Assembly (NCBI GenBank): GCA_964347545.1
Contig: CAYFZZ010000346.1
Coordinates: 1 to 9,211, forward strand
DNA length: 9,211 bases
Source of the DNA: CS4-C045 sp964347545
Lineage (GTDB): Bacteria > Planctomycetota > Planctomycetia > Pirellulales > UBA7805
Reading direction: 5' to 3'
This document shows, one piece after another, positions 1-5,809 of the stretch. Position numbers and translations under genes: made by a program. Below the pieces are notes generated by a model, which saw only the letters and a program-made list of their open reading frames with translations, was not told the DNA's origin and ran no database searches. Numbering within the stretch: position 1 is the stretch's first letter; each line of letters begins with the position of its first letter.

Positions 1-279
1 GCTGCCGTTGAAGTTGCTGTTGGGAACGTAAGTAAACGATCCGTCGCTGTTCAATTGGAACGACTGCGCGCTGGAGGGCCCCGCCACGAGGAGGGCGGTT
101 AACGGATCGTTATCGGCGTCGCTGTCGTTATCCAAGACCCCGCCGGCCGGGACGCTCAAACTCATATCTTCGTCAACGCTGTACGTGTCATCGACGGCGA
201 CAGGCGGGGTACCGGCCGGGCCGCCGATGAACTCGACAATCAGCCGCGGCGGCGTAGTCCCTTCGGCCGAGTGGACCGT
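1..279 (-). CDS. 5'-truncated cadherin/VCBS-like repeat protein, partial
   Basis: The minus strand is open for 93 codons from 279 to the window edge. The product contains PVAVDDTYSVDED (fragment residues about 26-38), then GVLDNDSDADNDPLTA and a DGSFTYVPNSNFNGS strand. This is the signature of bacterial cadherin-like/VCBS or Ig-like tandem domains of large surface or secreted proteins. The acidic DNDSDADND stretch is the usual calcium-binding inter-domain motif of that superfamily. The frame is closed upstream by TAG at 282-280, inside the end of the inverted-repeat element at 280-518. No plausible start or signal peptide lies between; the first ATG (165-163) falls inside the domain. I infer that the gene lost its 5' part by insertion or rearrangement, though a rearranged but still expressed gene is possible. 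The rest lies beyond the window. The domain class is clear; the specific function is unknown. Confidence 0.7.
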
Positions 280-282
280 CTA

Positions 283-297
283 AAAAAGGACAGGCAT
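283..297 (+). repeat. AAAAAGGACAGGCAT repeat, copy 1 (left end)
   Basis: Left terminal copy of the 15-nt repeat, direct relative to the copy at 325-339 and inverted relative to the one at 501-515. Confidence 0.8.
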
Positions 298-324
298 CAT
301 TGGCCTCTTCGGTCGAACGCCCAG

Positions 325-341
325 AAAAAGGACAGGCATGA
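325..341 (+). repeat. AAAAAGGACAGGCATGA repeat, copy 2 (internal)
   Basis: Internal direct copy of the left end, 42 bases further on. It shares the extra GA after GGCAT with the right-end copy, so it may be the true partner of the right end. Confidence 0.8.
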
Positions 342-498
342 CCGGGTCCGGCGAAAAGCCCCCGTCGGCGGCCCCGGTCGGCGGGGACTAGCCCGCCCGA
401 TCGATCCCGGGCCCGGCGGATGGGTGATCGCAACCCGTGAGCTAACAATGACTTAGCGTCCGCAAGCTGCCCCATCCGGCCCCGGACAGCCTGACGAT

Positions 499-516
499 CA
501 TGCCTGTCCTTTTTTT
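499..516 (-). repeat. AAAAAGGACAGGCATGA repeat, copy 3 (right end, inverted)
   Basis: The plus strand reads TCATGCCTGTCC followed by seven T; this is the inverted partner of copies 1 and 2. Confidence 0.8.
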
Positions 517-535
517 AGCGCTGGCCGCCAAAGGC

Positions 536-564
536 TTGACATGACCGCTGGGGTCGACTAGCTT
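536..564 (+). promoter_or_regulatory. Sigma-70-type promoter, TTGACA-17-TAGCTT
   Basis: A perfect -35 TTGACA (536-541) is followed by exactly 17 bases and TAGCTT (559-564) as the -10. It sits 18 bases right of the inverted-repeat element. Transcription would begin near 571, directly before two hairpins, and would either give a short RNA ending at about 688 or read on into the PEP-CTERM gene at 827. The -10 is weak against TATAAT; the -35 and spacing carry the call. Confidence 0.6.
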
Positions 565-570
565 GGAAGT

Positions 571-688
571 TGTGCGGGATTTGGCCCGTACCTTTTACGA
601 GAATACTGCCACTTACGATACCTGCCCGAATCTTCCTCCCGAGCCTGGGTGCTCGACGTAGGGAAGTTTCCGGCAGGTATTTTTTTTT
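571..688 (+). ncRNA. Putative structured leader RNA or small RNA with its own terminator
   Basis: Starting from the predicted transcription start, a 7-bp hairpin (572-578 with 585-591, one G-U pair) is followed by a linker and then the long terminator-like rod at 618-680 with a run of nine T. The predicted unit is about 118 nt. The linker holds ATACTGCC (603-610), a near copy of the terminator's own 5' arm ATACCTGCC (618-626), so the 3' arm GGCAGGTAT could pair with either. No known riboswitch or RNA family was recognised. It could be an attenuating 5' leader of the gene at 827 or an independent small RNA; the sequence does not decide between them. Confidence 0.4.
618..688 (+). terminator. 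Rho-independent terminator with long rod-like stem
   Basis: ATACCTGCC (618-626) pairs perfectly with GGCAGGTAT (672-680), followed by T through 688. Inside, GAA/TTC (628-630/668-670), CTTCC/GGAAG (632-636/662-666) and CGAGC/GCTCG (640-644/651-655) extend the stem with single mismatches and a side loop. The structure plus T9 is a strong plus-strand terminator, placed between the promoter at 536 and the gene at 827. Confidence 0.75.
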
Positions 689-718
689 GCAAACGGTCCG
701 CGAGTAGAGAACCACTGC

Positions 719-807
719 CCAGCCCAAAACAGCTGCCACGACCCTCGCCCTGCAACGCCGCGTGCTTGCCGAGCGAGGAGGCTGGCGGCTGTTTTTTGTT
801 GGGCTGG
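719..807 (+). promoter_or_regulatory. Long hairpin with terminator-like T run in the PEP-CTERM leader
   Basis: CCAGCCC (719-725) pairs with GGGCTGG (801-807), and AAAACAGCTGCCA (726-738) pairs with TGGCGGCTGTTTT (783-795) with one G-U pair, leaving a 5-base bulge at 796-800. A second stem, CCTCGC/GCGAGG (743-748/773-778), sits inside the loop. The inner part, CAGCTGCCA/TGGCGGCTG followed by six T (792-797), is by itself a terminator shape. The structure ends 19 bases before the ATG at 827, so it could act on transcription or on ribosome access. Confidence 0.5.
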
Positions 808-826
808 CCAGGACAAGAAGACCACC

Positions 827-1480
827 ATGAAGAAGTTCGCCTGTTTGTTGTTCGCGTTGGCGATCTTGAGCCTGGGCGGTTCGGTGAAGGCCGACCTGAT
901 CGGCGACACCATCTACGGCTCGCTCAATGTGCCCGTGGGCGACACGGTCAATTGGTTCAATGTCAACGACGCCAACGTGAATGGCTCTGGGGACATGGCC
1001 ATGGTCACCGATATGGGCCCCGAATTCAGCGTGACGGGTGTGGGCATTCCTACCGTGCCAAGTTACATTGGCCCCTTGGGTTTCGACATGATGGTCGATG
1101 TCCGGCCGCAAGGGATCATTGCCATTACGATGATACCCGCTGGGGATGAGGAATTCGGATTTGGCATCATTCCCACATTCGATCTGCAGCTGACGGACCT
1201 CGATTGGATCGGCGTGGAACCGGGTGAGATTGTCGGTGTAAAAGAGTTGCTCAATCCGTTCGGAAAGGCGGTGCATGCTGAGGTCGGGCCGGATTCGTTT
1301 CGGCTCCTTAACCCCAGCGGTTTCAGTACTGGTTTGAATCAAAAAAACCTCGCTTTCGAGCTGGTAGTCAGGCATGAAATGGCTCCGCCCGCAGCTATCC
1401 CCGAACCTTCCACCTTTGCCTTGGCCACGCTCGGCCTGTTGTCGCTGGTCACGATCCGCAGACGGCGGCGCAGACGCTAA
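827..1480 (+). CDS. PEP-CTERM sorting domain protein
   Basis: This 217-residue protein has an N-terminal signal peptide (MKKFACLLFALAILSLGG, likely cleavage after VKA22). Its C-terminal sorting signal comprises the PEP motif at residues 192-194 (AIPEPSTFAL), a hydrophobic segment at about 196-210 and a tail of seven arginines. PEP-CTERM proteins are exported and processed by a membrane exosortase, typically ending in the outer envelope or extracellular matrix. The middle (about 23-185) is acidic and glycine-rich and looks like beta structure; I recognise no enzymatic domain there, so the role is unknown. No exosortase gene is in the window. The start fits the signal peptide; the ribosome-binding site is poor, with only purine-rich AGGACAAGAAG upstream. 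The leader is long and hairpin-rich, and a terminator follows 15 bases after the stop, so it is probably a single-gene unit. The long antisense frame over it is a coding shadow. Confidence 0.9.
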   Translation: MKKFACLLFALAILSLGGSVKADLIGDTIYGSLNVPVGDTVNWFNVNDANVNGSGDMAMVTDMGPEFSVTGVGIPTVPSYIGPLGFDMMVDVRPQGIIAITMIPAGDEEFGFGIIPTFDLQLTDLDWIGVEPGEIVGVKELLNPFGKAVHAEVGPDSFRLLNPSGFSTGLNQKNLAFELVVRHEMAPPAAIPEPSTFALATLGLLSLVTIRRRRRRR

Positions 1481-1495
1481 TTAGTCGCTGACCAA

Positions 1496-1521
1496 GCCCT
1501 CCCGGATCGGCAGGGCCTTTT
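1496..1521 (+). terminator. Terminator of the PEP-CTERM gene
   Basis: GCCCT (1496-1500) pairs with AGGGC (1512-1516), then a C-C mismatch and CCG/CGG closing on a GAT loop, followed by CTTTT. The T run is short, but the position just after the stop codon fits. Confidence 0.55.
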
Positions 1522-1838
1522 CCGCGGCCGGGGAATCATGCTCGCTAGGAGCAGCGGGCAAAGGAGCACCGGACAGGCATCAGGCCAGACTTCCGACCCC
1601 CTCGGGGAGGCCTTGGCGTCTGGCGGTTTGGCAAAAGTGGCCCACCTAACCGGAAAAAGGCCGGACGACGTGCACCCCCCGGAACATCGCAGGTTTGGCG
1701 GCCGAGTGGGCCCGCCGCCGATGGGCCGTTTGTCAAGCTGTGCGGGCTGGGCCGGAAATCACGATGGAGCGAACGGGGCCAACCGATCCAGGGATAGGGG
1801 ACCACCGAGTCGTCCTGCTCTGAGAAGGAACTCAGTCC
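1522..1838 (+). other. Intergenic leader region before the outer-membrane protein gene
   Basis: About 320 bases with no convincing gene. GGACAGGCATCA at 1571-1582 matches the left end of the element at 280-518, but without the A run. Several small GC hairpins occur (for example CCCC/GGGG around 1597-1606). No well-spaced -35/-10 pair was found. The only specific signal is the hairpin at 1807-1833 over the ribosome-binding site. The open frame starting at 1538 has arbitrary composition and overlaps the next gene, so it was not called. Confidence 0.4.
1807..1833 (+). promoter_or_regulatory. Hairpin covering the ribosome-binding site of the 1839 gene
   Basis: GAGT (1807-1810) plus TCCT (1813-1816) can pair with AGGA (1826-1829) plus ACTC (1830-1833), with a CG bulge. 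The AAGGA Shine-Dalgarno at 1825-1829 lies within the 3' arm, 9 bases before the ATG. The stem is short, so regulation is only a possibility. Confidence 0.35.
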
Positions 1839-2987
1839 ATGCGCCGCGCGCCTCTCCTCTTGGCGATCTTTCTGGCGTTCTGCGCCCCCCAGCCTGGCCA
1901 AGCCCAAGGGGTCTCATCCGTGTCCGATGTGGACCATCCCGACCACGACGTGGCAACGCAGGACGGTGACGGCCCGGAATGGAACATTCGCGGCACCTGG
2001 GACGACCATGGCCACGACGACATCAAGTACGGTCGCGTGGACACCCACGCCCCTGCGTTCCTGATGGGCGACCACATACACGAACCTGGTGAATGGATGG
2101 TCGAGTACAAGTATGTCACCATGTCCATGGACGGGAACCGCTCGGGGACGACCTCTTTGACCGATCAGCAGGCCTTGGATTTCATTGGAACCGTGCCACC
2201 GGGTGTTCCGGGAGTCAGTGCCTACGGGGCCACGCCAACCCGCATGACCATGGAGATGCACATGCTGCACATCATGCGGGGCGTGACAGACGATATTACC
2301 GCCTACATCATGCCGATGTGGATGGTCAACACGATGGACCATGTGCGACGGAATGGCACGACGTTTACCACCAGCAACAGTGGATTCAGCGACCTGCATT
2401 TTGGCGCCTTATGGCGCGTCTACCATGGTTGCACTGATGAAGTGATTGTGAATCTGAGATTCAGTGGCCCCACGGGTGACATCGACAACGTGACATCCAT
2501 TCCGACCGGTACCCCTTCCGAGTTCCCTTATCCGATGCGGCTGGGCCATGGCACCTGGGACGCTCGGCCGGAAATCACCTACCGCTCTTACTGGGAATGG
2601 GGCAGCCTCGGTCTTCAGGGCAGTTTCCTGCTGCCCATGGGCATTAATGATTCGGACTACCGAGTGGGAAACGAGTACCGGGTCGATGCGTGGCTCAGCT
2701 ATTTGCTGGACTGCGAAAAGAAACTGGCCGCGACGTTTCGGGTGGAAGGGTTGTGGCGGAGGAATTTCGTGGGTGCGGATCCCCAGTTGAACCCCAATCT
2801 GATCAGCACGGCCGACCCGGACATGCGGGGTGGCGAGTTTCTGAATCTGGGATACGGGTTGATGTACATGCTGCCGGGTGGGGGTCGCCTGAACGTCGAG
2901 CTGACGAATCCGATTTTACAGAACTTGCGAGGGGTCCAGTTGGAAAACGACTGGGGCCTGGCGGCCAGCTATTCGAAGTCGTTTTGA
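1839..2987 (+). CDS. Met/His-rich outer-membrane beta-barrel protein (putative metal-related transporter)
   Basis: This 382-residue protein has a signal peptide (hydrophobic MRRAPLLLAIFLAFCAP, likely cleavage after GQA22), a His/Asp-rich segment (DHPDHD, DDHGHDD, about 31-61), then a run of amphipathic beta strands ending in a terminal phenylalanine, typical of outer-membrane barrels. It resembles a family of outer-membrane proteins often labelled only 'transporter', marked by MGDHIHEPGEWMVEYKY (about 76-92), MTMEMHMLHIMRGVTDD (about 136-152), MDHV, SGFSDLHFGALWR and a late DPDMRGGEFLNL block. Nine methionines fall within residues 136-166, many at alternating positions, suggesting one face of neighbouring strands is Met-lined. 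I infer a link to copper or another soft metal; the sequence does not prove it. The start is supported by AAGGA 9 bases upstream and by the signal peptide. The gene appears monocistronic, with hairpins downstream at 3020-3091. Confidence 0.85.
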   Translation: MRRAPLLLAIFLAFCAPQPGQAQGVSSVSDVDHPDHDVATQDGDGPEWNIRGTWDDHGHDDIKYGRVDTHAPAFLMGDHIHEPGEWMVEYKYVTMSMDGNRSGTTSLTDQQALDFIGTVPPGVPGVSAYGATPTRMTMEMHMLHIMRGVTDDITAYIMPMWMVNTMDHVRRNGTTFTTSNSGFSDLHFGALWRVYHGCTDEVIVNLRFSGPTGDIDNVTSIPTGTPSEFPYPMRLGHGTWDARPEITYRSYWEWGSLGLQGSFLLPMGINDSDYRVGNEYRVDAWLSYLLDCEKKLAATFRVEGLWRRNFVGADPQLNPNLISTADPDMRGGEFLNLGYGLMYMLPGGGRLNVELTNPILQNLRGVQLENDWGLAASYSKSF

Positions 2988-3019
2988 ACGTGGTGCCCAT
3001 CCCTCGCCTGGGGCGGGTT

Positions 3020-3048
3020 GCCAGACCGCCCGGATGATCGGTTCTGGC
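3020..3048 (+). terminator. Terminator-like hairpin after the outer-membrane protein gene
   Basis: GCCAGACCG (3020-3028) pairs with CGG-t-TCTGGC (3039-3048) with one bulged T. It lies 32 bases past the stop. No T run follows directly, so it may be a processing or Rho-linked stem rather than a true intrinsic terminator. Confidence 0.35.
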
Positions 3049-3065
3049 TGACCCTTTCGCGTTTT

Positions 3066-3091
3066 GGTCGCTCGCCAAGCCGACCCTTTTT
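3066..3091 (+). terminator. Weak intrinsic terminator
   Basis: GGTCG (3066-3070) pairs with CGACC (3081-3085) over a 10-base loop, followed by C and five T (3087-3091). The stem is short; together with the hairpin at 3020-3048 it may close the transcript from 1839. Confidence 0.35.
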
Positions 3092-3160
3092 CGGTATCCG
3101 GTGGTGGCAGCCGGTGGTGGCGCTCCGCTTACCACCGGCTGATGGCTGGCATCCCTGCGG

Positions 3161-3179
3161 GGAGGGTGGAAGAGGGAAG
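3161..3179 (+). repeat. Purine-rich repeat GGAGGGTGGAAGAGGGAAG, copy 1
   Basis: A 19-nt sequence identical to 5872-5890 and in the same orientation. It is embedded in a longer purine tract (about 3160-3215) that also shares GGGAAGGTGGA with 5864-5874. The two copies flank the minus-strand gene pair. Confidence 0.85.
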
Positions 3180-3240
3180 GTGGAAGAGGAAAGAGAGTGG
3201 GGGGGTGGCGGGGTGACTCTTGCGGATCTGCCGGGCTGTT

Positions 3241-3266
3241 GCGGGTCGAGCGGCCCGAGGACCCGC
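3241..3266 (-). terminator. GC stem after the 134-residue protein gene (no T run)
   Basis: GCGGGTC (3241-3247) and GACCCGC (3260-3266) form a perfect 7-bp stem 16 bases past the minus-strand stop. CGAGCGG/CCGCTCG overlaps it as an alternative stem. There is no T run on the minus strand after it, so the terminator role is tentative. Confidence 0.3.
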
Positions 3267-3282
3267 TCGGCAAAACCGCCGC

Positions 3283-3687
3283 CTACCGGAAAGCGGCCGG
3301 CTGGAGGCGGCTGCCGCGGCTGGGAAACGTCGGCACGGACCTATTCAGCTGCTGCAGGTCCGGTCGCTGGATCGAAGATCCTTTGTCGACGACCGACCGA
3401 TCTTGGGGGACCCTTTTCCGCACGATCCGAGAAAGTGTGGACGGGGCTCGTTCCCGCAGCTCTATCCACCGTTGGCGAGCGGAGGCGTAGGTCGGGTGAA
3501 CCGAGTCGGTTTGCCAGTCGTTGTTGAGGATTTTGATCTGAACTTCGTAGACCCATTGCCAGGTCCACTTTACGGGCTGCCCATTCAGGGACCGGGGTGC
3601 GGCCGTGGCGGTGCTGGTCACGCACGCCAGGCTGACGGCCAGCAGGACGACGGAGAGGGTCTGGGGGGTAGTTACAAGCTTGGTCAT
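3283..3687 (-). CDS. Small secreted protein with aromatic-rich domain, unknown function
   Basis: This 134-residue protein starts at the ATG at 3687-3685, not the earlier one at 3717, because AGGAG (complement of 3695-3699) sits 7 bases before it and it places a clean signal peptide at the N terminus (hydrophobic about 9-22, likely cleavage after TATAA30). The mature part opens with WTWQWVYEVQ (41-50), then NNDW (55-58), TY (66-67) and RIVRKRV (87-93). The same order of features occurs in the 601-residue protein encoded just upstream on this strand (WWVVDVK, DNNW, TY, VRIRKTTRV), so the two share a domain. The C-terminal 40 residues are polar and probably disordered. I do not recognise the family. 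A strong terminator separates it from its upstream neighbour, so it probably has its own promoter, which I could not identify. Confidence 0.75.
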   Translation of the reverse strand: MTKLVTTPQTLSVVLLAVSLACVTSTATAAPRSLNGQPVKWTWQWVYEVQIKILNNDWQTDSVHPTYASARQRWIELRERAPSTLSRIVRKRVPQDRSVVDKGSSIQRPDLQQLNRSVPTFPSRGSRLQPAAFR

Positions 3688-3865
3688 GGCTTTGCTCCTG
3701 GAAAAAAGGGGTGTCATGGGTGGGCGAGCTCTTGCTCTGAAATGTCCAGCGGAAACGGCCGCCGGTTGTTACGGCAGAAAATGCCCGCCGGCCCTGCCAC
3801 AGCAGGCAGCGCGATCTAGCGCGACCACACCCGAGGGCGGCCATCGGCGAGGGGGTTACGCCAGC

Positions 3866-3895
3866 AAAAAAAAGCCGGGGCCTGGCGGCCCCGGC
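3866..3895 (-). terminator. Strong rho-independent terminator of the 601-residue protein gene
   Basis: On the minus strand a perfect 9-bp stem (GCCGGGGCC with GGCCCCGGC, 3887-3895 and 3874-3882) with a 4-base loop is followed by eight T (A run at 3866-3873). It begins 33 bases after the stop at 3928. Confidence 0.92.
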
Positions 3896-3927
3896 GTGAT
3901 CGCCGGCGAGGGGTGAGGGTGTCGCGG

Positions 3928-5733
3928 TCAGCCATCCAGACCCAGAGGGGCGTCAAAATCGAACTGGATCGTACAGCCCATGATATTTCCGCCGGACGTC
4001 GTGTAAAACACGTTGCCGATTGCCGTCCCTCTAATCATGCCCATCCGATTTCGCGTCGGCAGTACCACCTGATGGATCGTGACCTCGGGCACGCCGGTCA
4101 TCACGATCCCTTCACTCGACCCATTGTTCGGCAGCGGCCCATTGGCCACTTCGTCGCCCACCAGCAGCTGCACGGGGCTGACAAGGCTTCCATTGGTGCT
4201 CAAGTGCAGAGCGACGAACTGAGGCCGGTATATCGAGGAAAAAGTGCTGAGTTTGCAGACCACGACCAGGTTGGCCCCGGCGTGGTAGCTGCGACCGGTG
4301 ACGACCATATGCGACGATTCCACGCCGCCATTATCAACATTGATTATCTGGGCCGGGTACAAAAAACTACTGGCCGTGACCGCACCGGCGGGGATCACAT
4401 CGATCACTCCGTTTCCGTTGCCATCGAAGAAGGCGCCCACGGGCTGGCCCTGCAGGGTGTACGTCCCGTCCAGCATCGCACCGTGGGTGCTGTTGGCGAT
4501 GATGACGGTACTGCTGTCCGCTGTTTGTGGCGCGGGGTCCAGGACAGGTTGTCCGTTGACCGTCACGCTGAACTCGACCGGCGGAATCGATTGGCGGTTG
4601 GTCCCGGTGGTCAAGCCCTGGATGCGAAAGGTGCGGGTCACCCCTTGCGGTGTGCTGGCATCCACCGTAATGCGGACCTGGGCCAGGTTATCGGTGTAGG
4701 GCAGCCCCTGGTCGGCATCGGGTTGAGGCCGGACCTTGGCGGTCACCTGGTGGGCCTGCGATGGGGAAACCAGCTGGTTGTGGAAGCAGACCAGGTACAA
4801 GTTGCCGGCGTGACCATTCCGCTGGATGCTGACGTTGAGGTCCAGCGAACTGCCCGGTGCCACAGACAGCGAAGTCTGGGCCAGACTAAGACGGACGGAG
4901 CCCGTCGGCGACTGGGCCGGGTAGGGGCTGACCAGGCCCTTCTTCAGCCGTTGTTGTCTGGCTCCCCGCACCAGATCGGCCGTCGAGACACGCCCGACGG
5001 GGCGGATGGCAATCGCTTGCCCCCGGGTGCTCGACCCCCCACCGGCGGACGTCTCGGCGCGTCGTCCGCGGGGATTGAGCCCACTGGTGGGCTGGTCTTG
5101 TGGCTTGTTTTGCTGGGCGGCCCGCAGCTTCAACATCCGCTGTTGCTGTTGAGCGGGCGTCAAACGCATGTTGCCTGCGAAAACAGCCCGGGTCGGCGCC
5201 AGCGGATTCTTGCCGGTGGCCGCTGTGCCGACCGCCTGATTCTGCTGAAAGCGGAAGTTGGTGTTCGCCGCAGCGGCCGCTCCAGGACCTGAGGCTCGAC
5301 CCTGCGGTGCCAGCCGGCTGCCCGGGAGGTTCGCGCCCGGCGCGGTGCTGACCCGCGTCGTCTTGCGGATCCGCACGTCGGTCCCCTCGCGGGGAATCTT
5401 GGTGCGCAACCTGTCGGCCAGGACCACAGCGGCCTCGTACGTTTGCTGAGCCGCACCGTAGGGATGCCAGTTGTTGTCCTTGTATTTGGCCGGATATTTG
5501 ACGTCCACCACCCACCAATACTGGACCCCGTCCAGGCGGATCGGCTGCGAGAACTGGGAGGGGAGGGAGCTGCGCTGGGTACGCTGCATGCCGGCGGGCA
5601 GGTTTTTGGCCGCCAGCGAGTTCGAGCCGGAGCGGGGGGTCGCGGCGGCCGCCGGCTGGCCGACCAGGCCAACGCTGGAGAGGTAAACGGTTGCCAGAAA
5701 AAGACCTAAATGGGGTGCTCGGCGAAGATTCAT
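3928..5733 (-). CDS. Large secreted protein of unknown function with aromatic-rich N-terminal domain
   Basis: This 601-residue protein has a signal peptide (hydrophobic about 10-28, likely cleavage near QPAAA30). A short domain at about 70-128 (YWWVVDVKYPAKYKDNNW, then TYEAA and VRIRKTTRV) is shared with the 134-residue protein downstream. Residues about 130-275 are rich in Q, A, P, R and G and look disordered. The C-terminal half (about 278-601) looks like successive beta-sandwich or Ig-like modules (for example LDLNVSIQRNGHAGNLYLVC). One calcium-loop-like stretch, DGNGNGVID, lies at 437-445; a full dockerin would need two. No catalytic motif was recognised. AGGAG (complement of 5742-5746) lies 8 bases before the ATG, and the gene ends at a strong terminator, so it is probably a single-gene unit. 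A 459-codon frame on the opposite strand is a shadow lacking any of these signals. Location is likely outside the cytoplasm; function unknown. Confidence 0.85.
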   Translation of the reverse strand: MNLRRAPHLGLFLATVYLSSVGLVGQPAAAATPRSGSNSLAAKNLPAGMQRTQRSSLPSQFSQPIRLDGVQYWWVVDVKYPAKYKDNNWHPYGAAQQTYEAAVVLADRLRTKIPREGTDVRIRKTTRVSTAPGANLPGSRLAPQGRASGPGAAAAANTNFRFQQNQAVGTAATGKNPLAPTRAVFAGNMRLTPAQQQQRMLKLRAAQQNKPQDQPTSGLNPRGRRAETSAGGGSSTRGQAIAIRPVGRVSTADLVRGARQQRLKKGLVSPYPAQSPTGSVRLSLAQTSLSVAPGSSLDLNVSIQRNGHAGNLYLVCFHNQLVSPSQAHQVTAKVRPQPDADQGLPYTDNLAQVRITVDASTPQGVTRTFRIQGLTTGTNRQSIPPVEFSVTVNGQPVLDPAPQTADSSTVIIANSTHGAMLDGTYTLQGQPVGAFFDGNGNGVIDVIPAGAVTASSFLYPAQIINVDNGGVESSHMVVTGRSYHAGANLVVVCKLSTFSSIYRPQFVALHLSTNGSLVSPVQLLVGDEVANGPLPNNGSSEGIVMTGVPEVTIHQVVLPTRNRMGMIRGTAIGNVFYTTSGGNIMGCTIQFDFDAPLGLDG

Positions 5734-5809
5734 GGCCGTTGCTCCTGTGTGAGGGGGTTAAGAATCACTTGCCTACGGTCTTCAGCGTAGAGACGGCCGG
5801 AATGTTACC

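Larger units (their letters stand above)
280..518. mobile_element. Small non-coding element with terminal inverted repeats (MITE/REP-like)
   Basis: The left end reads CTAAAAAAGGACAGGCATCAT (from 280). The right end, read on the minus strand from 518, gives CTAAAAAAAGGACAGGCATG. The two ends are inverted copies that differ by one A and one base near the inner edge. A third copy, AAAAAGGACAGGCATGA, lies inside at 325-341 as a direct repeat of the left end. The interior is GC-rich and has no convincing gene; short minus-strand frames there repeat the residues HACPF only because the DNA repeats. No target-site duplication is obvious. Repeats with a GGACAGGC core next to A/T runs are known around IS200-like REP transposases in other bacteria; linking this element to them is inference. 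It could instead be two nested insertions. Confidence 0.55.
2988..3282. other. Convergent intergenic region
   Basis: This gap separates the plus-strand outer-membrane protein gene from the minus-strand secreted-protein pair, so both units end here. It holds two terminator-like hairpins (3020-3048 and 3066-3091), a purine-rich tract with a repeat shared with 5872-5890, and a GC stem at 3241-3266. No gene was supported. Confidence 0.5.

Noticed and set aside
281..518. CRISPR array from the repeated GGACAGGCAT motif
   Set aside because: Only three copies, two direct and one inverted, at unequal spacing; this fits an inverted-repeat element instead.
571..826. Known riboswitch (for example cyclic di-GMP, cobalamin or T-box) in the PEP-CTERM leader
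   Set aside because: I could not find the conserved core of any of these; only generic hairpins with T runs are visible.
515..1375. 286-codon minus-strand frame over the PEP-CTERM gene
   Set aside because: Antisense to a well-supported gene; no ribosome-binding site, and its C-terminal part runs through the promoter and hairpin leader. High GC produces such shadows.
1538..1969. 143-codon plus-strand frame before the outer-membrane protein gene
   Set aside because: Overlaps the real gene at 1839 by 131 bases in another frame, has arbitrary R/G/P-rich composition, and lacks domain or signal features.
3688..3717. Upstream start for the 134-residue secreted protein
   Set aside because: The ten extra residues push charged sequence before the signal peptide and would overlap the clear AGGAG site that serves the ATG at 3687.
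3913..5292. 459-codon plus-strand frame opposite the 601-residue secreted protein
   Set aside because: The opposite strand has a signal peptide, AGGAG site, shared domain and dedicated terminator; this frame has none and begins inside the neighbour's terminator region.
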